A stretch of 64,000 nucleotides of DNA from Macrolepiota albuminosa (GCA_027475525.1 JAMWFC010000114.1:186001-250000); one strand, 5' to 3'; positions 48,623-61,440 are shown, numbered from the stretch's first letter. Translations and numbers: made by a program. The notes: generated from the letters alone by a model not told the origin.

Positions 48623-48987
48623 GAAGGACACGTGGTGTAGTGGCATACTACACAAGTCCAAGACCCCTTAAGTGGCCTTCCACTGACATAATTCAGTGAG
48701 GAGCTCTGGGTTTGAACTGCATCCCTCAACCATTCAGGCATTTCTCCATGGATGCCTGGCAGTCAGCTGCAGAAGGGAGGTTTAGTGAGTATTATGACAA
48801 TGATCATTGAGTCCCACACTGTCTTTCAGTTTGTGCTGGAATTTATGCGTAAATGCATTCCTACCTTGGTATATGGAGGTCCAACCCCTTCAATTTGTAG
48901 GCAACTCAAAGCTAACATGATCCGTTCCACCCAATATGCTGGGAGATGTAGATATGTTGAGATACTGTAAATACACCACCAAAAAAA
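48623..48987 (+). mobile_element. tRNA-derived SINE with target-site duplication
   Basis: About 365 bp. It starts with a tRNA-like head: A box TGGTGTAGTGG at 48633-48643 and B box GGTTTGAACTG at 48709-48719 (consensus GGTTCGAANCC, CpG lost). An unrelated body follows, ending in an A-tract (48981-48990). The direct repeat AAATCTGAACTGTA flanks it at 48609-48622 and 48988-49001. This is the layout of a tRNA-derived SINE mobilised by a LINE. Spacing of A and B boxes (about 65 bp) is a little longer than in most tRNAs. Confidence 0.8.
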
Positions 48988-49001
48988 AAATCTGAACTGT
49001 A
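48988..49001. repeat. SINE target-site duplication, right
   Basis: AAATCTGAACTGTA, follows the A-tract; the As at the junction make the left border ambiguous by a few bases. Confidence 0.8.
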
Positions 49002-49093
49002 AGGTAAACTGAGCAGAAGTGAGGTGTAAATTGGGTAGTCTGTTCTGTGTTGTAACTATGGTACACAGTTATTTATAGTAAAAATAAGTTCAC

Positions 49094-49472
49094 TATTGCT
49101 AAGTGGCTAAGCATCATCAAGAAGCAGTGGACTGAAAAGAATGTAAGTCATACATTAAACTAAATACTAAGAAGTCCACAAGAAAGCTGTCTGTCATGGA
49201 AAAATGTCATTATTCTAAAATATAAGCATTGCTGCCAGCTAGCTGTACTATTTGCTGATGGAGTGATGCCATCTGTCACCTGTTATTCTAGCTGCTGCTG
49301 ATGCTATTACTGATCAGATATGTTGCTTGCTGTGTGTGGCTATTGGATATGACTTAAAATAAATAAATTGCATGTGCTAAGTTTGGATCACTGGCACCAA
49401 GATGTCTAGAGCCAGTGCTGAGCCTGCTATGGCCTGCCATTGGTGCATCTAGCCTGTATAGAGTCCTATCAA
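49094..49472 (+). repeat. Decayed direct repeat R4, copy 1 (copy 2 at 50094-50508)
   Basis: About 380-415 bp each, starting ATTGCTAAGTGGCTAAG. Shared later segments include ACTGATCAGAT, TTGCTTGCTGT-like and GTGGCCTGC.ATTGGTG. Confidence 0.75.
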
Positions 49473-49485
49473 CACTAAACTAATT

Positions 49486-49638
49486 GTAAGCTCTCTAGCG
49501 ATGTCTGACTGCTTGGTTAGCCTTGCTAGTCCCTTGCTTGACTCTTGCTTGTCTCTATGCCTATTTGATTCCTACTTGTCACTGGTGCTTGCTGGCTCTA
49601 TGGAAAGAGTTTCACAGATGTTAAGCATTTCTCCCACA
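49486..49638 (+). repeat. Decayed direct repeat R3, copy 2
   Basis: Pairs with 47425-47572. Confidence 0.75.
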
Positions 49639-50093
49639 ATAGTGAACTCACTTTATTATAAATACTTACTGTTTTATCAATAGTAAAACAACAGAGTTTT
49701 TTACCTCTTAGTATGCTCAGTTTACCTTATAGTTCAGATTTCTTTTGGACTGACTTAACTTAATCACCAACTATCTGAATATCTTATTTGCTTGCCATAG
49801 TGTCTTGCTGTCTTTATACATTGGCACCCTAGTGATATAGAATCTATGCATCTTGCATTTATAGCAGACATTTTGCAGCTTAGAATTACTAAGCTCCTAG
49901 TCTTTTCCTTGCTGCTCCTCATATAAAACACTATATTTTCTTTTTTCTTCTCTTTAGGCACACTTTGTTGTTGAGTAAGGGTCCATGCATATGACTCATT
50001 CAGATGTGCTAAGAGTGGGAACATTGTCAGATTAAGCTTAGAATAGAGTTGAACATAGTCTAGAAACCAGTTTTCTGACAGCCATTGCTAAGT

Positions 50094-50508
50094 GGCTAAG
50101 TATTACCAAAGAGTGGTGAATTTGAAAAAATGTAAATAGATGCTGTGCATTAAACTATATACTATGAAGTCTATAAGCTTGCTGTCTATTTAAGTTAGTA
50201 AAGGCACTAAGCAATGTTAGATGCCAAGCTGAAATGCCAGGCTGTTTGTTATAGAGAAATCTCATCATTCCTAGTTGCTAAGCACTGCTATCAGTTAGGA
50301 GTACTATTTGCCAAGTGATTAATGCTATCTGTCAATTGTCATTCCATCTGCTACTGGTACTATCACTGATCAGATCTGTTTCTTGCTGTCCATAGACATT
50401 GAATATTGCTTAAAATGGTTAAATTGTATATGTCAAGATATTCTGAGTCTGTACCATGCTGCTGTGGCCTGCTATTGGTGTGATTAGCCTGTGTAGAGTT
50501 TTATCACC
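50094..50508 (+). repeat. Decayed direct repeat R4, copy 2
   Basis: Pairs with 49094-49472; divergence is higher than between the Copia LTRs. Confidence 0.75.
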
Positions 50509-51340
50509 ATGTATAACAAATGAAAAATATTCTATTTGTCAACTCCTTGAGAATGAGAAGAATACTATTTTCTAATAGTCTTTCTTTGAACTCAAGGACA
50601 GTTGTGACTTTGAGAATTGAGCAATAGTATTGAATAGTACCAGGCTCAAGTGAATTGGTTTGAGATATTTCAAATCAGTCTTGATATACTATTTCTCAGT
50701 CCAAACACACCTGCCCTATAACTATCCCAATATTTTGTCATTTTTAAATTGACAACAAGTGATAAAATCTAAAATTGATTTATATAAAATTTCTACATAT
50801 CAGCTTGAGAATGACACCTAAATCACATAATTTAAATTAGAGCTATAAATCAAAATAAAATATTTAGTTATTGGGACAGTTTTTTGACACTCTATTATTT
50901 TAATAGAAGAAGACAGATGCTATCATTCATCATTTTTTCTTCTAAGCAACTGATGCTCTCAGCACTTGAGAAATGATGGAGTTTCTCTAAACAGGTTGCT
51001 GTGTCATATTGCTTAGCAACAGATCCAAACTTGGCTGGACAGCAAGACTGTTAAGTTGGAAATAAACTTCCTTCTTTACAGTATAGATACTTGACTTGTT
51101 TGTAATCGGTGGATTTTTGAGCTTGCAAAAAAAATTTCTCCTCATTGCAGCAGTGTGCCCTCACTCTGTAGATGATAAATTTGGAGAGCCTTTAGATGCC
51201 AATCCCTATATTATGACCATTATGGAACAAAATGCTATCTCATCATCTCAAAGACACTTCACAAATGCTGATATATGTATCTTTGTCTCGACTAGTCCAA
51301 AAGCTAGTGGCAAATATCTTAAAAGAATAGAAGGGGTATC
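50509..51340. other. Right part of the CpG-depleted block
   Basis: AT-rich repeat DNA without an intact gene. A frame at 51156-51334 (DDKFGEPLDANPYIMTIMEQ) looks partly protein-like but is not recognised. CpG content rises sharply at about 51335, marking the end of the block. Confidence 0.45.
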
Positions 51341-54300
51341 ATCGGAAATCACTCGGCGATGTTTGGCAAGTCAACGCCGTTTTGAAACGACGTGGATCGA
51401 ACGCGGCTGAGCCATGTGGGTGGCTTCCGCAGACCATCATTCGACGTCGACGCGTTGACGGCCAAGTTAAGTCCGAGTCGGAATGCACTAGTCAAGTTCC
51501 AGCCGTGCCGTATCACATGACTTTGCAATTTCACAACTTCTTCGCTCTCTGAAAGGTATTAGATTCTGGCTGTCCCATCATTTGCCTACGAAATCCGCCA
51601 ACCTAACGAGAGCTCAAGGTTGTATTGATGGTGAATTGCAGGGTTGCAGCTGGTTACATACAGAGTTAGATTATTATAGAAAAGGAACCTCTAAAGGCAT
51701 AGTTAAATGAAAGGCAGACTAAGACGTGCAAAAACTGAGTAATACGAATTTCTGGCGCAAGATTCTGACAGATGTACAGACTCAGGATCTTCCGTACCCA
51801 GGTTAACCGCCCATTGTGTGAACTTAGAAAGCCACAGAATAATAATAATAATAAACACCGCTAATCCATGCCGTGGTGCCCGGAAAAGTCGTTAGTCACT
51901 AATTTGTGTAACTGTTAGCTCTTTCAGTCCCATCAAAGTTCCCGAGGCTAAGATCTCAATTGACACATCGATTTTCACAGAGGCGTCAGGCATGGGTACG
52001 CAAAAGATTTCGGGATGTGATAGTTTGTGAACGATCTTCCGAATCGGTGATCGTGTGTACATGAGGTAACCATATCCTGTTCCAGCGCCGTTTGTCAGTT
52101 TTCGTTTTCTCCACCTGGTGACCTCATGGTCCTTGTGAACGCCTCATCACTGGTGAGGTAAATTCCAGACCAACTGGAAATCAAGAATGAGGGCTTTCAG
52201 CTGGTGGTCACAAATGTCAAGATATGAATCATCACTTATCAAGAAGACCTTGCAAACGTGTGTCATTACACCGTGTTATCATCCATCGATCGAATTAGAA
52301 ATTTCTCTCTCAAAGGGAAAATTGACTTCCGGCCAGTTGAACTGAATCGCTCGCTGACGGACACACCAGTCTACACCGAGAACAAGGCAAAGAATACGAA
52401 AGGTGACCATGTCATCGACAAGAGATGTCTGATAACGAGAATAGATAAACTATAACATCATAGCAGTGGAGAGTGGGATGTAGCGTAGAAAAGTCGCCTT
52501 CCATGCCGATATTGGGGTGCGAAAATTTTCATAGCATTCATGAGTGGGAACTCCAAACCAGACTGCAGACTAATCGACAGGTGTACATTTGCGACTTCGA
52601 AGAAAAACTGGAATGCAAGGTCCGAGGCTTCAGTTCCTTTTCCAAGGGCTTCTACAACACACGACAAACAGTCATTGCTTCCAACAGCCCGATCAACCAA
52701 GTATTGCAGGATGGTGAAAACCTTGAAATGCCGATGCCGTTACGATGCAATGCCTGACAAGGACGTTCAGGAGAGCAACATTCATCACTTAGATAGCTTG
52801 GGTATACAATTAGAAGAAACTTCACACGAGCGTGCGTCGAATCTGCGCCTTTCAATCTCTCAGACTGCCGACTACCCACTGCTGGTGACGTACAAGACAA
52901 TGAAGAGACGGAATATCAATGGCATCGTTACAATTGGTTTTGAGTCCGAAACTCTGATAGGAGCGAAAAATTACAGCATAGTCGAAAAGCCTATCGAAAG
53001 ACCAAGTCAGGAGATTCCAGGCTGTCGGTAATCACAAGGGTGGAAGACATGGACCATAGACGTGGACAAGGACCAAAAATACGGCTGTATCGCAGGAAAC
53101 GGCTGTCCGAGGAGAACGAGGTCAGGGTTCCGAGGCACTGAGAGGAGTTGAACTGCAAGAGTCGCGGAAACTCGTTTCTAGAAAAACAAGGGCATGAGAC
53201 CGGACCTGTTCCATCATTGAAGCTTATATTGAAGCTCCAGAACGAAGACTGCTATGTCCTAGAAAGCCAAAACAAAGTACCTCTTGAGCTTTTCAGGACA
53301 TCAATATTGTAAAGCTCAGGTAACTTGTGTAAAACAAAGCCATACTGATTCAAATGACGCCATGCATTCTGTCAATGGAACATAACATTGCTGATGTCAA
53401 AATTGTACATCATTTGAAAAACTTACTAGTATCCGCGTTCTGTGGGCGTTTTGGCATACAAATAAAAACGTGGGATGCGGTCCATGATAGGTGTAAACGA
53501 AACACCGGGTTATCACCTGTGAAAAATTTGCTTTATTGACGAAAGATCATGGATAGAGCAATCGGTCCGCCGAGATAAGGCGCGGGTGAAGACGAATCAT
53601 GCTCTCTGCACAGTCAATCGCCAAGAGTCTTCAAGAGTCCCATTTGCAGCGGCCCAAAACGCCGAACCCAAATACCGTTAGGACTACTCACGCCTCATAT
53701 CACTTGGGGAAAAACATGAATAGACTGATATATATAGGCATGGCGTGTGCAGTATCAGCACTGATCAATAGGGCTTTATAGTGGTTGGGAAAGACATACA
53801 AAAATGCATCACAGCATGCTCACCTCATGGCGACACTGAGCCCACTGGCCAAGGTCCCCACGCGCTATGTACAGATGATTCTGTACCATCTTGGGTTAGA
53901 AAAGACACAACTGCGACAGTACAGGGAAGATAAGGATGCCGACAGTATGCCATGCCATCCTGCAGAGCCCCTAGATGTGGAGATGATGTGGAGAGGATGC
54001 CGTTTAGGGTTACCGGTTGATTAATGCTGATTCGTCGAGTCACTTAGTAACCGACTATTCTCAATGTAAATTCTCAATGGGTAAATTGCATCCACAAACT
54101 TCTAGTCTCTCCCTTTGCTGTTTGAGATTGAGGAGCCAGGTCGATAACAAAGCAGCAACAGTCGGTCTACCTGCACAATTATTTCCTCTTTCTGACCCAG
54201 TCTATCCGAAGGTCAGCCGAAGGCATGAGAAAGGTTCATACATATGGGGAATGCATAAGGTCAAAAATAGACCCAATCTCCCAAGGTTAACCTTGCCTCT

Positions 54301-56188
54301 TTCGCACTTTCACACAAAAGGTTCTTGTGATATCCGCAAATGTCTTGGTCCTCAACGGACTTCGCGCCGACTAATCCTTGTACCCACTGTAACCGGTTCC
54401 TTCGGATAGCGCTAAAATAGGGTTAGAGTTGGGCACCCGGTTGTACAACGGCTGTCCAAGGGTCGTTTACCTCCTCTAGAAGCGTCTGGGTCTGGTTCTT
54501 CTCTAACTATATGCAGCCCCATCATTATGGTATTTGCCTGCTGTCCTCCAGGAATCACCCCCGTTTTATAGTTGGTTGATACTGAGAAGTGTTGATGTCC
54601 TCAAGTTGCCGGACCGTCTGACCGGTGACACCTCAACAACCTCACCTCTACAGAACAACGTGATATCTTTATATCAAATTCAAGATGGATATCGCCTGAC
54701 GAGCGAAAGACCATACCGCAGTTGCAAGGAACGTGTTCTAAGATTTCCTAGCATGCGTACCTCTCCATGCCTCTGGATCCGAGTTTTGTTATGCGAAGAA
54801 TGCACCTTGTTGTTTGGATTTACAAGAGACCCCGAGCGTTTATAATGCTTACGGCAGAGCCGGTCCCCTTGGCTCTTGACTTGCACAAATCTTCTCTGGC
54901 TAATGCTGGCCTGAAGCCTATGTCCGAAGATCCGAGTCCGACAATTTTGCGAAAGAATGATCATGCCGAACGAGTCTACATACCCACGTCGAATCAACCA
55001 AGAAATACACTCGGGAGATTTGGGCCGAAGCGATTGGTCTAAGTTGTCCTTGATAGCCGTGGGTATGGTTAGTTGTCACTCTCTTGCTCGGACAACACAA
55101 AAGACAGCGCTCAAATGCTCCATGCGAGGTCCATGCGGTTTTCCTTGTTGGTGTGCGAAGTGAGAAACTGACGACCTGTTGGGGTACGTGCTCAGAAATG
55201 ATACATCGGACTTATCAGATGTCGTCGACTTGGATACATCAATTTGGGCGGGCAGTGGGGCCAATAGCTGAGTTTGTGGAGCTAAAGTCAAGAGCGGGCA
55301 GTTGACTTGTGAACATATAAATCAGATTTGTTACACCTGGGCTGTGGAATTGTTTGCATCTGAGGTCGGCCGTTGGCCTAATATCTTCAGTTCAATCATG
55401 AAAATCAGAAACAGATACCGATGTGTGGAATAACAGTTTTGATCTGCTTTGGGACTACATACACGGTTCTGAGACACGGTGGGGGCATTCACCCCCTCAT
55501 AGCATGCATGTACCCCCTCATAGCACGCATGTCTTGTACACAGGATGTGAAATGTGAGTGATTACACGCGCCTGCCGATGGTATTTGAAAGTGCCACTGT
55601 CCTTTGAATAAGCGCGGATTCACATATGTGGATGGAAGCAAGGACTCGTGGAGTCGTGCAGCGTTCTTGCTCGTCTTGAACTGATCAAGCTCGGATATTG
55701 CGGGTGGCGGCCTTGAGAAAGTTCCCATAAAAGAGGACCCTACTCTCACACGCCTGTCCCGATGCTTCCCATGCCGACCTCAGTTATCAAAGAACTAACA
55801 GCCTAAATCAGGACTTCCTTTGAAATTTCGTGATTGACGTGAGTTGGTTTCACCTGAACCCAATAAGAATGGTCTGCGGACCACGACTAGCGAACTCCTG
55901 TCCTCGTAAAGGCAGTCTATGTTCAGCAGGTGATATGTGGATAAACAGAAATGTAATTTAAAATTGTAGGTTGCTAGTGGTAGAGTATATTATACGATAC
56001 TAGGGAGTCGCGGAATCGTGTGAAGCCCGTGCGAGGGAATGTACATATGCCAATGATTAATACAGTGGATTGAATTGTGTGAGTGATGAGTGGGGATCCC
56101 ATGCGTGAAAATGTAGTGGATTCGTAACATGCAATGCAAAGGCGAAGCAAAGAAACCGGAGCGTTCGACGCTGCGTTCCCATATCAGT
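51341..56188. other. 4.8-kb stretch with no recognised gene
   Basis: CpG-normal DNA with many short frames on both strands. The longest (52540-53031, 163 codons) overlaps equally open minus frames and has no known motif. Near 55490-55530 a 20-bp sequence (ACCCCCTCATAGCAYGCATG) is repeated almost exactly. Could be a decayed gene region; nothing can be assigned. Confidence 0.4.
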
Positions 56189-56948
56189 CTATTCAAAGGC
56201 ATACTCCACGGCGACGCAACAAGCTTCATTGGCTTTTGCGTCGTGACCATGTTGCCGTAGGCTCTGAAGAGTCATAAAGGATGTGTCACATGCGGGACAT
56301 GAATGCATGCCAAGCGATAGGACGCTGGCATCGCCCTGCGAGGCCTGCGAACGAGATCTTTTGGATGATCGTGACAACTACGCATCAAATCGGGTAAGAA
56401 AAATTTGAGTGGTGAAACTCAAGAGTGACTTACGGAGTCGTCGCCAACCTCAATGTTGATCTTGCGTTTTAGTGTTGATGGTAACGAAACCTCTATTCAA
56501 ATTGAGAAGAGCCGAAAGGGCGGATTAAAATGGACTCACCTGAGGCAGTAGCACTCATATGAGCGGAAAAGTTCTCGCGCCAGGCGAGGATGCGCTTGGT
56601 TGTCGAGAATGTTTCATGAGAGAGCTCAAGAGAGTCTGAAGGTTCGTCCAACTGAGACTCGGATTGCGCAAGGGGTATATCCGACGAACAATACGATGAA
56701 CACGCGGATTCGTTATCGTCACTGTCTTCAACAGAGGAAGAGTACGACGATGAGTAACTGTCAACTGCAGAAGAAATTTTTATTCGTGGTGGAGGCGGCG
56801 GCCCCTCCACGAGCTGAATGACTTGGACAGTGTATGGCTGATGGAGTAGGAGATGTGGGGAAGGGTACTTGCTGTCAGCAGAGGGGTGACAGGGTGGATC
56901 GGAGGTAGAGAGCGAGAGAGGGACAAACATCGGAGCGTAGTCAAACAT
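56189..56948 (-). CDS. Zinc-finger-like protein with Ser/Asp-rich N-terminus, function unknown
   Basis: Three exons, 56948-56540, 56492-56434 and 56377-56189, give 218 aa in phase. The N-terminus is MFDYAPMFVPLSLST; a Ser/Tyr/Asp-rich acidic stretch (SSYSSSVEDSDDNESACSS) follows. A basic segment KRKIN...SRSSKRSRSQASQ may be a nuclear localisation signal. Near the C-terminus SCPACDTSFMTLQSLRQHGH is one C2H2-like finger (C-x2-C-x12-H-x2-H spacing), followed by DAKANEACCVAVEYAFE. I have seen this C-terminal style in uncharacterised basidiomycete proteins, but cannot name a function; a role in nuclear regulation is inference. A TATA-like element lies 33 bp before the ATG. Confidence 0.78.
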
Positions 56949-56980
56949 CAGAACAGGGCGGGGGATGGAGTCAAGGATAG

Positions 56981-56987
56981 TTATATA
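56981..56987 (-). promoter_or_regulatory. TATA-like element of the zinc-finger-like gene
   Basis: TATATAA on the minus strand, 33 bp upstream of the ATG at 56948. Confidence 0.45.
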
Positions 56988-57407
56988 GTGGGAGGAGTGG
57001 CCACGCGAGTGACATGCACATTTTGTACTCTTGAACAGGACAGCATAAGAGCAGAAGCGATCATAGTAAATCTGCTCAGATCACTTTCCGACGCCAGATC
57101 CCATCGGTAACGATTTTCCCATGCCTAACTGGGTTAGCGGCACACGTGAATCGCGATCCGTTTATCTGGTTCACGTTCCATCTACTCAAGCCAACCAAAC
57201 CATCACATAACGCCTTCGCTCTCATGTTTGCCCTGTTACAACCATGCCATCGATTTCTCATGTGTATCTCCATATGCCCAAGAATAAGATTGCCGACGAC
57301 CCAGCTCACGATCAGCTACCAGCACAACAACATGATTCGAGATGGGATCCAAATCAACAAATCAATAATTCCATTCACCACAGCATCTGGGTGAGAGCGT
57401 ACTCTCC

Positions 57408-60165
57408 TCAAGGCCGCATTGGGGCCAACCAAGCCTCAGCCGCTTCGAACTGATCTATTAGTTCTCGAAGGACCGAGCCTTCCGAATGTAAGTGCCTCAT
57501 CGCAGTGAGCGCCTAAAGCGGACATAGTCAACTCATGGCCGGCATCCACAGCAACAATTAAAGTTTCTCACCACATCCCAAAATCTGAAACCTCGTTCGA
57601 CTTCCTGTTTAGGATATTTAACTCCAGGGAAGTTCTCTTCACAGATTTCGAGTGCCATTGCTTTAGCCTCCTTCACCCCTTCAGCGTTAGGGTCGCGTAC
57701 GCGTGTGCGGTTATTGATGTGTGTGAGCGCGTCCAAATAAACCTTGGCAAGCACACCAAAGCCCGTGTTGACCTCTGTCTGGAATGGGAGTGAGAGCGCG
57801 ATGTCCAAAAAATCATCCCGTGCACGGCGGGCATCATCTCGGAGCAACATATTCAGCGACGTAACCTCCAAAAGGGTCCGAAGAGCCCGTGTCAAAGATC
57901 GCACAAACGAGTTAAACACCAATAATTCCCTGGATAACGGTGCCGACCATTCTTGCGCCTGTTTGTTGTGGATTGCATCGCATGGTCAGCGACAGATTGA
58001 CAGGAGATGAACGGACCGAACATGCCTTTAAATTCAACGGGACAATGCTGAGTACTCGCATGACCAGCAGCATGCATGACTTTTCATCATCTGGTGGAGC
58101 GCACAAAGCCCGTATGAGACAGTACATACATTGCGTCATGAGGACACATACCAGTACCAAAACTGGGACCGCCGCTGAAGGCCCGGCCAGACCAAAGGTG
58201 CCCGTGCATTACTCCCGCCCTGACAAGTTCCAGGAACAAATAAAGTGGATCTTGAAACTTGTCATTGACTCGAGCCTGTTTGATCGCTACATACATAGCG
58301 CGTGCAAGTGGCGAATGTGTGTGCGTATTCAAAAGGAAGCTGCCAAACAAAGTACGACATAAGGAATTATCCTTTTTTCAATCTGGAAACAAACGGAACA
58401 CTTGCCCACGTAATTCTAGAAATCTCCATATGACGTTTGCCACCACTTCGTCCTTCTTATCGAGGGGTACGGGTGTGGGAGTGACCTTATTTTTGGTACG
58501 CGCGGCATACCTATCTGAAGCAGTGGCACCCAAACAAAGGGCAAAATCGATCGTTGAGGACTAAGGTGGAACAAAAATAGAGCAGCGATAAAGGAAGCCA
58601 TTAATGGATGTTTCTTCCCTTGAGTAGAACCAGACGAACTTACGTTTTGCCTCCTTAGTTCTTCTTCCACAATTTGGTAGGGTACGTTCCATCCAGACAC
58701 CCTTTCAGCCAATTGGGCTGTTTGCGAGGAGTTGTGCATGATAGGCTTCTGGGAATGGGAAGGTTGCTCAAACCAGAAACAGCCCTGGACCTTCCTGTTG
58801 GCCCAGAATGAGTGGGAAACGCTACCGATAAGGGCAAGAGTCGTGGCCCGAGGACCGGTCTGGCCTTCCGTGATAACTTCCTTGACGAAACGTTTGTATT
58901 CGGTTGTTTCTCCGTTGTCCAATGGGGGATTCTCCACAATCTGTCCCGTGGTCAGCCATACAAGCGCCTGTGGGCTCAGCAGTCCTCGCGATAGGTAAAA
59001 GTAGATCTCATCAGGGAGCCTGTTGGTGAAAATCTCATGTAGGTCCTGTGGGATATCGGCAGCCGTTGGCTGTAGATGGTGGTTCGGGTGTCCAACAGCG
59101 GGACCCAGAGCAAGAGGAAGGGGTTGCACTGTACCTTCCGAAGACAAAATGAGGGAATATTTAATCATGGAACGTGTGCGTGCGTAATGATCAGCGTATT
59201 GAATCGCCTTCACTGCGGGCTGGTCGGCACATACAGCCACTGCAGCGTGACCCGACTTGTAATACCTCACCATGTCGACGGTGGCCTTTAACGCTTGTTC
59301 ATGTACAGTAGGAGGGAATGGCAATGAATGATCGAAACCGACGAGGATACCAATATCAAGGAATTGGTCTTCACTCACTCCAAGCTCCTGCAAGAAGGAC
59401 CGCTTAGATGTGAAAGTGAAAGTTGGGGTGGGAGAGAGTAGGTCGAGCGATGTGATAAGTTTATCCACACCAGGGTAGAGAAGCGTGTCGGTCGGTCCAA
59501 AAATCGCGTGAATATAGGACTTTGGATGGCGTTGAAGGTAAATTAACTGAAGACAGTTAACGCAAATTCTTCATGGAATTGTTGGCATTTGCGCAACATA
59601 CCTGAGCCCATGCGACGTAAGGCGCAATCATAAATTCCACGTTCCGGTGCCTAAAGATCCTCAGAACCATCCTCCAAAGATCCCACTGCACGAAACCGGT
59701 CCTCCCTTCGAAGAGTTTACTGGCTGCTTCCTCCTGCCCTGCCTCATACTTCTGCCACGCCGTGTTTCTATCTCGGCACGCATCTGTTTGCTCCTGATAA
59801 TTAGTATGCTTCCACCTCTTGTTCGGTACGAGACCGGGAAACACGAAGACTGGTTTTATGCGTAGCTTTTCGAGGACTCTCAGGTCAGATTCTATGCGTT
59901 GCGTTAGCGCCAGAGGTAGGCCGCCCGTAGCGGCAAGTAAAGGCTCGCGAGATGGGGGGTTATCTATGAGCGATTGCAAATAATAGGATGCATCTATGCC
60001 GAGGCGTGAATCAGAGAGCACAGATAATGGGTGGGTTTGCAGGTGTTTTCGTTCGACAAGATACCCTGTTTGAAAAATAAGCCTCAAAAAGTGGAATTTT
60101 GACGAGGCTGCTTCTGCCATGAGCCAAAGATTAGTAAACTCACCTTCAATATGTTTGATAGGCAT
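57408..60165 (-). CDS. MKT1: Mkt1-type post-transcriptional regulator (XPG-like nuclease fold)
   Basis: The eight exons are 60165-60144, 60065-59602, 59546-58644, 58560-58406, 58339-58152, 58090-58026, 57958-57572 and 57512-57408, giving 762 aa in phase. The XPG-like N-terminal region has LGIDASYYLQSLI, KIRIKPVFVFPGL-like text (LRIKPVFVFPGLVPNKRW), FMIAPYVAWAQ and YIHAIFGPTDTLLYPGVDKL; the MKT1 middle and C-terminal domains contain SSTIDFALCLGA, NVIWRFLELRGFLLNTHTHS and PLSRELLVFNSFVRSLTRAL. Yeast Mkt1 acts with Pbp1 on mRNA stability and translation of HO and mitochondrial messages. The intron 58340-58405 starts GCAAGT (GC-AG). The intron ending at 57959 starts either GCATGT at 58025 or GTCCGT at 58016 (three residues longer). 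Confidence 0.93.
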
Positions 60166-60394
60166 TGGTCTTCAGTCCTTGCTGTATTAGCGAGCAAGTT
60201 CGTTCGACTTGGCTAGCGTTGACGTTGACGACCACTCAAAAGCAACGAACTACAAAGCTTACGTAACGTCATTACTTGTGGGTGGAGAAACTTGAATTAT
60301 ATTTTATAATCTCATAGTATGGTCTCGAAGTACAATCCACATTCTCATCCCGTCTCTCAATGTCTCCCAAGTTAACGCTTGGCAAGAGAGGCTC

Positions 60395-61440
60395 TGTACA
60401 GCTTACTCATCTCCTTCTGTCTTTCACCAGGCTTTGTTTTTGTTTTTCTACTGATGACTTGTTAATGACATCTTCAAGCTCGGTCTGCTGCTGGTCTTTG
60501 GTCCCGCCGACTCGGATGTAGTGCTCTCGTTTGGGACGTACTGTCTGTATAGAAAATCATGGGACCTGACGGTTTACCGTGTAAATATCAACGCACAAAA
60601 TCTCCTGATCTTGCCTCAAGAGATCTATCTCTTGTCCTGAGATCGATCAGTATCGTGTTGGTTCTCGATGCAATTGACCATGCAGATTGAACCTATGGGT
60701 AATTCTGCTCGAAAACCTATCAGTTAGCTAATCAATTTCTTTTGAAAGTCGTCTGGGGGAGCATGAGTGGTTGGTCGTGAACAATGTTTGGAATGTAACG
60801 TATATGGTTGCATCACCGGCACTAGATCGCTTCGTCATCTGCTTCCACTCCGATTGATAGTTTTGGCATCCGTTTTCTCTTATCTATCATCAGCACGCCA
60901 CCATCGAACCAGTTACACTTGCGATAGCAGCTCGTTTGGACAACAAGTGATCCAACCGCTTGTGACCAATCTCCCAAGTCATATGAATTGAGTACGTCAT
61001 GCAGAATCTTCACGGTGTTTACAGCCCGTACTTACGATCCGGGATCAAGGTAGCCTTATTCTTTGAATTGCTTCTGCAACTTCCTGTCCGGATAATTGAC
61101 CCATTGGTGAGCTCGGTCTTTCTCGAGTGAAGGTAGGGCTCGATTCGTTTTGTTCACTACTGACTGGAATCTTCTCGCCTCCACGCTGAGCGAATGTTTC
61201 CTACGGTACATATTAAGCTTTGGTCTGTACACACGACCCAGACTTCAAAAGAATTGCTCCTCCTTCTCCAGGACATACAATAGAGTAATGGGGATATCTT
61301 CCTCCTTGAAACTCCTCGTACCCCGTTGACGTGAGATACCTTCTCCTAAAAGCTTGAGCATCCTCCGGGACGTAATTCCGGGACGTAAAGCCCGATAAGC
61401 ATTTCCTAATGTCGACATTGGGCTAGGTTAATCGATAGCT
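60395..61440 (-). CDS. Possible multi-exon gene of unknown function, model incomplete
   Basis: Several minus-strand segments look coding: VDIRKCLSGFTSRNYVPEDA continuing into AFRRRYLTSTGYEEFQGGRY (about 61420-61290), ETFAQRGGEKIPVSSEQNES then SSPMGQLSGQEVAEAIQRIR (61207-61060), and a last stretch VRPKREHYIRVGGTKDQQQT then ELEDVINKSSVEKQKQSLVK with a stop near 60397. A GTATGT donor follows HYSI. I could not join them all in phase and recognise no family. It may be a real short-exon gene or a decaying one. Confidence 0.3.

Noticed and set aside
52540..53031. 163-codon open frame on the + strand
   Set aside because: Opposite-strand frames are equally open, composition is not protein-like, and no motif or intron structure supports it.
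58406..58530. Intron at GTATGCCGCGC in MKT1 exon 4
   Set aside because: The frame reads through in the expected order (DRYAARTKNK to VANVIWRFLELRG), so no intron is needed.
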